Origin: Calendula officinalis
Lineage: Eukaryota > Streptophyta > Magnoliopsida > Asterales > Asteraceae
Direction: 5' to 3'
Length of the DNA: 64,000 bases
NCBI GenBank assembly: GCA_963853835.1
Contig: OY970830.1
Span: forward strand, 44,891,966 to 44,955,965
The position numbers were made by a program, and so were the translations under genes. This document shows, piece by piece, positions 10,468 through 20,540 of this stretch; positions within the stretch are counted from its first letter, which is position 1, and every line of letters starts with the position of its first letter. The notes under the pieces were generated by a model. The model saw nothing but the letters and a program-made list of their open reading frames with translations, did no database searches and was not told where the DNA came from.

Positions 10468-12123
10468 ATGGCCCCTGCTACAAATGATACGGGACAAAAA
10501 CCTTCAAACTTTGCTGCTAAACTGAAAAACATAGATGGCAAGATTATTGGGAAAAATGGGAAGGTTATTCAACCCCGTAATGCAGTTCGTAGCCAACCGG
10601 TTCCTATGGGTCGGAAGGATTCAACCCCAGCTCAGGCTGATACTGATTTGAACCCTACCTTAACACCTCCTAATAACCCCGTGAGTGTGATACATTCTGA
10701 TGTTGTTGCTAAAGAACCGCAACCAGCTGCGGTTGTGACTATAACTCAGCCTAAACTATCCTATGCAGCGGTCACAAACAAGACATCTACTTTGCCGAAG
10801 GTGAATTTTCGTAAACTTGATTCTGAAAAGTCTAATGATGATGTAGATGTTATGATACCAATAGAATCAGTTAAGGAAGTTGCAAACAGGTTCTCGAATA
10901 CCCTTTATGGTTACTTTCTAGGTAAACGGATTGCCTTCCCGATTGTAGAATATTATGTCAAAAACGTATGGACAAAGTTTGGTCTCAATCGGGTAATGAT
11001 GAATGCAAAAGGGTTCTTCTTTTTCAAATTTGACTCACACAAAGGGTTAGAAGATGTATTGGAAAATGGTCCTTGGATGATTCGAAATAACCCCATTATC
11101 TTAAAAGAATGGACTCCAAATACCACTCTAACAAAGGAAGATCTTACTAAAGTTCCGATCTGGGTGAAATTCCATGATGTTCCAATGGCTGCATTTACAG
11201 CTGATGGTCTTAGTATCATTGCTACGAAAATTGGTACACCAAAAATGTTGGATGCCTACACAAGTACAATCTGTTCGGAATCTTGGGGTAGAAGCAACTT
11301 TGCTAGAGCCCTCATTGAAATCAGCTCTAAAGATGATCTTAGGTCCACGATGTCTGTGGCAATCCCTTCCCTTGATGGATCTGATTATTCGAAAGAAGTT
11401 ATTAGACTTGAATACGAATGGAAACCTCCGAGGTGTTCGATATGTAAAATCTTTGGTCATGATATTAATAGCTGCCCCAAAAACGTAAAGCCCATAGAGA
11501 AGGAAGTTGAACAAGATGATGACGGATACCAGGTCGTGGGGAACATAAAACGCTTTAAAACTCGATCTAATTTACAGTATAGACCAAAGGGGAGCTCAAA
11601 AACTGATTCGGAAGTGGCTGAAAGTGCTAAACTACCGATCACAAACAGTAATAGTGTAGATAATGAAAAACATTATACTACACCTATTGTTTGTGAAGAT
11701 GTCCATAAGAAAAGAGATAGTGTGAATAAATGTGCGACCAGTAATAGTGTAGAGAATGCTACACCTATTGATCGCAATGAGGTCCCGGATGCTATGTTCT
11801 TTGATTATGGAAAGGCGGACAGTAATAGTGTAAATGGTAATCATAATCACCATGTTACACCTATTGTTGGCCAAAAAGCAAATGGGAGCAGTAATAGTAT
11901 AGGTGATGTTGGGAGCTCTCAACATCAGGCTAAACCTACTGTTTTTCATGAATTGAACACCTATGCTAATATTCCTACCTCAAATGGGTTTGATTCGTTA
12001 AGTGATATGGAGGATGAAGAAGATGAAGTGGAAGAGAACACAAACGATACTACAAAATTTTTGGCGGGCACTGCTAAAAACAAGGGGGCAAGCACTCCCT
12101 ATTCACATGGTCTTAATGTTTAG
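10468..12123 (+). CDS. LINE ORF1 protein (DUF4283 and zinc knuckle)
   Basis: An open frame of 551 residues from the ATG at 10468. Residues about 129-220 form the conserved DUF4283-type region typical of plant L1 ORF1 (YGYFLGKR, GFFFFKF and GPWMIR motifs). A second conserved stretch (VKFHDVPM, IGTPKMLD, YEWKPPRC) leads into a CCHC knuckle with C323, C326, H331 and C336. The C-terminal 160 residues are low complexity, with four degenerate repeats of an SNSV...TPIV type; at the nucleotide level these are inverted repeats (see 11641-11945). ORF1 proteins of L1 elements bind their own RNA and form the transposition particle. The stop overlaps the ORF2 start by 8 bases. Copy 2 has a homologue of the same length with one stop. 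Confidence 0.9.
   Translation: MAPATNDTGQKPSNFAAKLKNIDGKIIGKNGKVIQPRNAVRSQPVPMGRKDSTPAQADTDLNPTLTPPNNPVSVIHSDVVAKEPQPAAVVTITQPKLSYAAVTNKTSTLPKVNFRKLDSEKSNDDVDVMIPIESVKEVANRFSNTLYGYFLGKRIAFPIVEYYVKNVWTKFGLNRVMMNAKGFFFFKFDSHKGLEDVLENGPWMIRNNPIILKEWTPNTTLTKEDLTKVPIWVKFHDVPMAAFTADGLSIIATKIGTPKMLDAYTSTICSESWGRSNFARALIEISSKDDLRSTMSVAIPSLDGSDYSKEVIRLEYEWKPPRCSICKIFGHDINSCPKNVKPIEKEVEQDDDGYQVVGNIKRFKTRSNLQYRPKGSSKTDSEVAESAKLPITNSNSVDNEKHYTTPIVCEDVHKKRDSVNKCATSNSVENATPIDRNEVPDAMFFDYGKADSNSVNGNHNHHVTPIVGQKANGSSNSIGDVGSSQHQAKPTVFHELNTYANIPTSNGFDSLSDMEDEEDEVEENTNDTTKFLAGTAKNKGASTPYSHGLNV
11641..11945 (+). other. Array of four hairpin repeats inside LINE ORF1, copy 1
   Basis: Four imperfect inverted repeats in the coding strand share the arm words AGTAATAGTGTA and ACACCTATTGTT. 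H1, 11641-11694: outer stem ACAAACA/TGTTTGT, middle GTGTAG/CTACAC, inner ATAATG/CATTAT around AAAAA. H2, 11734-11775: outer GCGA/TCGC, middle GTGTAG/CTACAC, 6-nt loop. H3, 11816-11871: middle GTGTAA/TTACAC, inner ATGGT/ACCAT. H4, 11889-11945: inner GATGTTG/CAACATC (11905-11911 with 11920-11926), with a weaker outer stem. The pairs are read directly from the sequence. Formation and function in RNA are inference. Confidence 0.7.
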
Positions 12124-15100
12124 TCTCGCTTCCTGGAATATTCGGGGTTTGAACCAGCCCCCTAAACAAGATGAGGTTCGTCAAATAGTACTTGATAATA
12201 ATCTTAGTATTTGTGCAATTCTAGAATCTCATGTGAATGTTGCGGATGTTTATGATGTGTGTAAGAAAGTTTGTGCAAGTTGGAATTGGACCTCTAATGG
12301 GTCTTTGTGTGATAAAGGTACCCACATTATTCTTGGTTGGGATGAGAGGGTGTTAGATGTTATGACTCTAGCTCAAACAAACCAGGTTATTCATGTGCAA
12401 GTTGTTACTAAATCTGATAGAAAGTCTTTCTTTTGTTCTTTCGTGTATGCTGCTACCTCATACATAGAAAGGAGGATTTTATGGCAAAATCTAGTGGGGC
12501 ATAGCCAGCTTATGTCGAATAAACCTTGGGCTATTCTAGGTGACTTTAATGCAGCCCTGAAGCTAGAAGATCACTCATGTGGTGGGTACCAACCTCATAT
12601 TGCTATGCGGGAATTCCAAGAGTGTGTCAATGATATGGCTGTTATGGATATAAATAGTACGGGCCTTCATTTTACTTGGAACCAAAAACCGCAGGGATTA
12701 GATGGTATTTTAAAGAAGATTGATCGAATTATGGGGAATCAAGTTTTCATTGACTTCTTCCCGGACTCTATTGGCATTTTCCAGCCATATCGTATTTCCG
12801 ATCACACCCCTTGTATCTTGAAAATCCCGAATGTTATGAAGTTCAAACCCAAGCCTTTTAAATTTTTTAACTTTCTTGCAGACAAACCTGAATTTCGTAA
12901 TATTGTTGGTGGGGCTTGGTCGGAGAGAATCACAGGTTGTGCAATGTACGGGTGGTAAAACACCTAAAAGCTATGAAACCCCCTTTGCGAAAGCTCTTAA
13001 AGGACCAAGGTAATCTTCACTCCAAAGTAAAATTCCTTCGGGTTGAGCTAGATGAAGTACAATCTGCCCTTGATAAAAACCCCCACTGTCCTAAGCTTCG
13101 GGAAGAGGAAGCCCATTATATTCTTGCGTATAAGGCCGCGGTTTTAGATGAGGAACGTTTCCTTAAACAAAAATCTAAAATTGAATGGTTAAGAGTTGGG
13201 GACTCCAATTCAGCTTATTTCCACAATGTGGTCAAGGGTAGATGCCACAGGAATCGTATAGATGCTATTTTTGAGGGCACTACTATGCATGAAGGTAAGG
13301 AAATCGCTCCAATTTTTGTTAAACATTACCAAAATTTCCTTGGAATTGCAGGCCAGGTGTCCACCCTTGATACTCAGGAGCTGTTTCACAACACTATTGA
13401 TAGTCAAAAGGCTGAGTTTATGGTTAGGGATGTAAGCAATTCTGAAATTAAAAAGTCTCTCTTTTCTATTGGCAATGATAAAGCCCCGGGACCTGATGGC
13501 TTCACAGCTGTCCTCTTTAAAAAGTCTTGGGACATTATTGGTGAGGAAGTGTTATGTGCGGTTCGGGAATTTTTTGCAAACGGCAAGTTACTAAAAGAAA
13601 TAAATCATACGATTCTGGCTATGATTCCAAAGATCCCAACCCCTTCAAAGACGACTAATTTTAGGCCAATATCCTGCTGCAATGTAATTTATAAGTGTAT
13701 CAGCAAAATTCTTACAAATCGCATTACTGATGTTCTTAGTGATATTGTGGGCGTTAATCAATCAGCTTTCATTCCTGGTAGACGAATTTCAGATAACATA
13801 CTCCTCACACAAGAACTTTTGCATAATTATCATAGACATTCTGGTCCCCCTCGATGTGCTTTCAAAATTGATATCCAGAAAGCTTATGATACTGTTGATT
13901 GGAAGTTTATACACTCTATCTTAATTGGTTTTGGTTTTCCTCCTAAAATGATCACGTGGATTTTGGAATGTGTTACATCTCCCTCTTTTTCCATTTGTAT
14001 AAATGGAGAGGTCCATGGCTGGTTTAGGGGTAAAAGAGGCTTGAGACAGGGTGACCCAATGTCACCATACCTTTTTACTCTTGTTATGGAGGTACTTTCT
14101 CTTATTATCAAACGTAGAGTTACATCAAGCACGGATTTTGGTTATCACAAAGGCTGTGAGAAACAAAAGATTGTTAACCTATGTTTTGCTGATGATCTTT
14201 TCATTTTTTCGCGAGGTAATCTGAATTCTGCTAATCTGATTTTGGATGCGTTGAATGAGTTTAAAGAAGTATCCGGGCTTGTTCCTAGCATTCCTAAAAG
14301 TACGGTGTTTTTCTGTAACGTCCCCACAACCACCCGAGCTGCAATTCTCCATTCAATGCCGTTTGAGGAAGGAAGTCTCCCGGTTAAATATCTTGGAGTG
14401 CCTTTGATCTCTACAAGATTACTATTTCGTGATTGTAAAGGCCTGATAGAAAAGATGCGGAATCGCATAAATGATTGGAAGAATAAATTCCTCTCTTTTG
14501 CGGGGCGGCTACAACTGATCATTTCAGTGCTATCTAATTTACATATCTATTGGGCTTCAGTTTTTATCCTCCCAACTTGTATTACTCATGAGCTCGAGCA
14601 ACTAATGCGAGGGTTTCTATGGTGTCAAGGCGAAATGAAGAAGGGTAAAGCAAAAGTCTCTTGGGAGGTAGTGTGCAAACCAAAATCTGAAGGGGGTCTG
14701 GGTATCCGTCGTATCAAAGACTTTAATGCTGCCCTAATGACATACCATATCTGGAGTATAGTGACTAACAAGGAGTCGTTATGGGTCCAATGGATTCATT
14801 CTTATAAGTTGCGGGGTAGAAGTTTTTGGGACACTCCCATTATGGGTTCTATGAGCTGGTCTTGGAGGAAGTTGCTCCAATTAAGAAACAAAGTTAGGCC
14901 TTTTATATGGCATACGATACGTGATGGGAAATCTACTTCCATTTGGTTTGACAAATGGAGCATGGCTAGTCCTATCTTTCAATTCCTCACTCACAGAGAT
15001 ATCACTAGAGCTGGGTTTTCCCCCCTTGATATGGTGTCGGACTTGATTAATGAAAATAATTGGAATTGACCAATTGATTGGTATGCTAGGTTTCCGGAAA

Positions 15101-15771
15101 TTACTAGTATCCCGGTACCTCAAATTATTCCAGATCATAAGGACGGTGTAGGTTGGTTAGACCTCAATGGGTCTTCTCAGACTTTCTCGGTCTATCTAGC
15201 CTGGAATTCTATCCGATCAAGGGAGGTTGAGGTCCCTTGGAAAGATGTAGTTTGGTTCCCCCATTGTATCCCTAGACATGCTTTTCATATGTGGCTAGTT
15301 ATGAACAACCGCTTAAAAACTCAAGATATGTTGCAACAATGGGATATCCACCATGATACGGATATTGCCTCTTTACGGTGCCCTCTATGTGGTCTTGTGC
15401 AAGACTCCCACCCTCACCTATTTTTTGAATGTACATACTCTTTGCAGGTTTGGGTTAAAATCAGATTGCTTGGGGGGATGGACATGATTGCTCCTAGATT
15501 GGCTGATATTATTGATTACCTTACCCCATTGTCTAGAGGAAGATCAGCAAAAAGTGTTATCTCTCGTATAATGGTTGGAGCTACTACATATTATATCTGG
15601 TTAGAGAGAAATGCAAGATTGTTCAGGAAGAAGTCCAAGACGCATATGCAGCTATGTGATGAGATTATTGCCACCGTTCGGTTAAAACTTATGACATTAA
15701 AGTTCAAGAAGAGGACGGTTGACATTCAACGGCTGTTAACTAGCTGGAAGATCCCAGACTCGGTTACATAG
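12116..15771 (+). pseudogene. LINE ORF2: endonuclease / reverse transcriptase / zf-RVT, two disabling changes
   Basis: It starts at the ATG at 12116, which overlaps the ORF1 stop, and ends at the stop 15769-15771, giving about 1,218 codons, normal for plant L1 ORF2. The first 240 residues are an APE-like endonuclease (SWNIRG, ILESHV, GDFNA and SDHTP motifs). The reverse transcriptase spans about 13440-14300, with KAPGPDGF, FRPIS, GLRQGDPMSPYLF and the catalytic FADD near 14185-14196. A C-terminal zf-RVT motif (CPLCG...SHPHLFFEC) lies near 15379-15434. Compared with copy 2, one base is missing near 12948, so the first frame ends at 12958 and reading continues in another frame from about 12950. 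An in-frame TGA at 15067-15069 cuts off the last 234 codons. The protein would nick target DNA and copy the LINE RNA in place, but this copy cannot encode it intact. Confidence 0.92.
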
Positions 15772-15970
15772 ATCAGTGTTTTGTTTTAGTTGCTTGTTTT
15801 TGGTTAGTTGTTTGCTTTGTCGTGGTTGTGTAGTTTGTTTATGGCATGTCATAAACTATGTCTTGGTTTGTCAAGCTTCTGCTTGAGGTCAATGTGACCG
15901 CCTGTCACATTCCTATGTACTTATTTTATGATTAATATACTTAGCCAGGGTAATCCCCTTTACCCAAAAA
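15772..15970 (+). other. 3' UTR and A-tail of LINE copy 1
   Basis: Non-coding 3' region that aligns with the copy 2 3' UTR (shared GTTTGTTTATGGCAT and CATTCCT.TGTACTT words). It ends in a short inverted repeat, GGGTAA (15948-15953) with TTACCC (15960-15965), followed by five A residues and the target-site duplication. Confidence 0.8.
15948..15965 (+). other. 3'-terminal hairpin of LINE copy 1
   Basis: A 6-bp stem GGGTAA/TTACCC with a 6-nt loop, directly before the A-tail. The same stem with a 4-nt loop sits at the same place in copy 2. Terminal stem-loops serve as reverse transcriptase recognition sites in some LINEs; that role here is inferred. Confidence 0.6.
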
Positions 15971-15984
15971 CTCATATCGCTGGC
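15971..15984 (+). repeat. Right target-site duplication of LINE copy 1
   Basis: Exact repeat of 9836-9849, after which the satellite continues as expected (CCTTGAACC). Confidence 0.88.
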
Positions 15985-18900
15985 CCTTGAACCATTATAA
16001 CTACTAGCCATGACCAATAGCCTATAGATATCCATTTTACAAATAATAGGTGTCCATAACCCATAACCATGGTCCTTGAAACAATACAACCACTAGATGT
16101 CCATAAATGATATTGACGGCCCTTGAACCATTATAACTACTAGCCATGTCCAATAGCTTACAGATATCCATTTTACAAGTAATAGGTGTCCATAACCCAT
16201 AACCATAACCATTATAACCACTAGATGTCCATAACTGATATTGATGGCCCTTGAACCATTATAACTAGTAGCCATGACCAATAGCCTATAGATATCCATT
16301 TTACAACTAATAGGTGTCCATAACCCATAACCAAGGCCATTAAACCATTATAAACACTACATGTCCATAACTCATATCGATAGCCCTTGAACCATTATAA
16401 CTACTAGCCATGACCAATAGCCTATAGATATCCATTTTACAAGTAACAGGTGTCCATAACCCATAACCATGGTCCTTGAATCATTATAACCACTAGATGT
16501 CCATAACTGATACTGATGGCCTTTGAACCATTATAACTACTAGCCATGACCAATAGCCTATAGATATCCATTTTACAAGTAATAGGTGTCCATAACCCAT
16601 AACCATGGCCCTTGAACCATTATAAATACTAGCCATGAGGAATAGCCTATAGATATGCATTTTTCAACTAATAGGTGTCCATAACCCATAACCAAGGCCA
16701 TTGAATCATTATAACCACTACACGTCCATAACTCATATCGATGGCCCTTGAACCATTATAACTACTAGCCATGACCAATATCCTATAGATATCCATTTTA
16801 CAAGTAATAGGTGTCCATAACCAATAACCATGGTCCTTGAACCATTATAACCACTAGATGTCCATAACTGATACTGATGGCCCTTTAACCATTATAACTA
16901 CTAGCCATGACCAATAGCCTATAGATATCCATTTTACAAGTAATAGGTGTCCATAACCCATAACCATGGTCCTTGAACCATTATAACCATTAAATGTCCA
17001 TAACTGATACTAACGGCCCTTGAACCATTATAACTAGTAGCCATGACCAATAGCCTATAGGTATCCATTTTAAAAGTAATAGGTGTCCATAACCCATAAC
17101 CATGGCCCTTGTACAATTATAACCACTAGATGCCCAAAATTGATACCGATGGCCCTTGAACCAATATAACTACTAGCCATGATCAATAGCCTATAGATAT
17201 CCATTTTACTAGTGTTAGGTGTCCATAACCCATAACCATGGCGCTTGAACCATTATAACTACTAGCCATGAGCAATAGCCTATAGATATGCATTTTACAA
17301 CTAATAGGTGTCCATAACCCATAACCAAGGCCATTGAATCATAATAACCACTACATGTCCTTAACTCATATCGATGGCCCTTGAACCATTATAACTACTA
17401 GCCATGACCAATAGCCTATAGATATCCATTTTACAAGTAATAGGTATCCATAACCCATAACCATGGTCCTTGAACCATTATAACCACTAGATGTCCATTA
17501 CTGATACTGATGGCCTTTGAACCATTATAACAACTAGCCATGACCAATAGCCTCTAGATATCCATTTTACAAGTAATATGTGTCCATAACCCATAACCCA
17601 TCCCTTGAACCATTATAACTACTAGCCATGAGCAATAGCCTATAGATACGCATTTTACAACTAATAGGTGTCCATAACCCATAACCAAGGCCATTGAATC
17701 ATTATAACCACTACATGTCCATAACTCACATCGATGGCCCTTGAACCATTATAACTACTAGCCATGACCAATAGCCTATAGATTTCCATTTTACAAGTAA
17801 TAGGTGTCCATAACCCATAACTACGGTCCTTGAACCCTTATAACCACTACATGTCCATAACTGATATTGATGGCATTTGAACCATTATAACTACTAGCCA
17901 TGACCAGTAGCCTATAGATATCCATTTTACAAGTAATAGGTATCCATAACCCATAACCATGGCCCTTGAACCATTATAACTACTAGCCATGAGCAATAAA
18001 TAGCCTATAGATATGCATTGTACAACTAATAGGTGTCCATAACCCATAACCAAGGCCATTGAATCATAGTAACCACTACATGTCCATAACTCATATCGAT
18101 GGCCATTGAACCATTATAACTACTAGCCATGACCAGTAGCCTATAGATATCCATTTTACAAGTAATAGGTGTCCATAACCCATAACCATGGCCCTTGAAC
18201 CATTATAACTACTAGCCATGAGCAATAAATAGCCTATAGATATGCATTGTACAACTAATAGGTGTCCATAACCCATAACCAAGGCCATTGAATCATAGTA
18301 ACCACTACATGTCCATAACTCATATCGATGGCCCTTGAACCATTATAACTACTAGCCATGACCAATAGCCTATAGATATCCATTTTACAAGTAATAGGTG
18401 TCCATAACCCATAACCATGGTCCTTGAACCATTATAACCACTAGATGCCCATAACTGATACTGATGGCCTTTGAACCATTATAACTACTAGCCATGACCA
18501 ATAGCCTCTAGATATCCATTTTACAAGTAATAGGTGTCAATAACCCATAACCAAGGCCATTGAACCATTATAACCACTACATGTCCATAACTCATATCGA
18601 TGGCCCTTGAACCATTATAACTACTAGCTATGACCAATAGCCTATAGATATCCATTTTAGAAGTAATAGGTGTCCATAACCCATAACCATGGTCCTTGAA
18701 ACATTACCACCACTAGATGTCCATAAATGATACTGACGGCCCTTGAACCATTATAACTACTAGCCATGTCCAATAGCTTACAGATATCCATTTTACAAGT
18801 AATAGGTGTCCATAACCCATAACCATGGTTCTTGAACCATTATAACCACTAGATGTCCATAACTTATATTGATGGCCAATTATAACTAGTAGCCATGACC

Positions 18901-20540
18901 AATAGCCTATAGATATCCATTTTACAAGTAATAGGTGTCCATCACCCATAACCAATGCCATTGAACAATTATAACCACTACATGTCCGTAACTCATATCG
19001 ATGGCCCTTGAACCATTATAACTACTAGCCATGACCAATAGCCTATAGATATCCATTTTGCAACTAATATGTGTCCATAACCCATAACCATGGTCCTTGA
19101 ACCATTATAACCACTAGATGTCCATAACTGATACTGATGGCCCTTGAACCATTATAACTACTAGCCATGACCAATAGCCTATAGATATCCATTTTACAAG
19201 TGATAGGTGTGCATAAACATTAACGATGGCCCTTGAACCATTATAACTACTAGCCATGAGCAATAGCCTATAGATATGCATTTTACAACTAATTGGTGTC
19301 CATAATCCATAACCAAGGCCATTGAATCATAATAACCACTACATGTCCATAACTCATATCGATGGCCCTTGAACCATTAAAACTACTAGCCATGACCAAT
19401 AGTCTATAGATATCCATTTTACAAGTAATAGGTGTCCATAACCATGGTCCTTGAACAATTATAACCACTAGATGTCCATAACTGATACTGATGGACTTTG
19501 AACCATTATAACTACTAGCCATGACCAATAGCCTCTAGATATCCATTTTACAAGTAATAAGTGTCCATAACCCATAACCATGGCCCTTGAACCATTATAA
19601 CTACTAGCCATGAGCAATAGCCTATAGATATGCATTATACAACTAATTTGTGTCCATAACCCATAACCAATGCCATTGAACCATTATAACCACTACATGT
19701 CCATAACTCATATCGATGGCCCTTGAACCATTATAACTACTAGCTATGACCAATAGCCTATAGATATCCATTTTAGAAGTAATAGGTGTCCATAACCCAT
19801 AACCATGGTCCTTGAAACATTACCACCACTAGATGTCCATAAATGATACTGACGGCCCTTGAACCATTATAACTACTAGCCATGTCCAATAGCTTACAGA
19901 TATCCATTTTACAAGTAATAGGTGTCCATAACCCATAACCATGGTTCTTGAAGCATTATAACCAATAGATGTCCATAACTGATATTGATGGCCCATTATA
20001 ACTAGTAGCCATGACCAATAGCCTATAGATATCCATTTTACAAGTAATAGGTGTCCATCACCCATAACCAATGCCATTGAACCATTATAACCACTACATG
20101 TCCGTAACTCATATCGATGGCCCTTGAACCATTATAACTACTAGCCATGACCAATAGCCTATAGATATCCATTTCGAAAGTAATATGTGTCCATAACCCA
20201 TAACCATGGTCCTTGAACCATTATAACCACTAGATGTCCATAACTGATACTGATGGCCTTTGAACAATTATAACTACTAGCTATGACCAATAGCCTCTAG
20301 ATATCCATTTTACAAGTAATAGGTGTCCATAACCCATAACCATGTCCCTTGTACCATTATAACAACTAGCCATGAGCAATAGCCTATAGATATGCATTTT
20401 ACAACTATAAGGTGTCCATAACCCATAACCAAGGCCATTGAATCATTATAACCACTACATGTCCATAACTCATATCGATCGCCCTTGAACCATTATAACT
20501 ACTAGCCATGACAAATATCCTATATATATATCCATTTTAC

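Larger units (their letters stand above)
9850..15970 (+). mobile_element. L1-like LINE, copy 1 (near full length, ORF2 broken)
   Basis: A non-LTR retrotransposon with 5' UTR, ORF1, ORF2, 3' UTR and short A-tail, bounded by 14-bp direct repeats of satellite. The first 18 bases (9850-9867) are themselves a satellite word not contiguous with the flank, so LINE-specific sequence starts at about 9868. The start aligns within some tens of bases with that of copy 2, so the copy is close to full length. ORF1 is open. ORF2 has one frameshift and one stop, so the copy should not move on its own. Confidence 0.93.

Noticed and set aside
10953..14522. Open frames on the minus strand and in alternative frames within the LINE and gypsy genes
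   Set aside because: They are shadows of the recognised coding frames with no domain content of their own.
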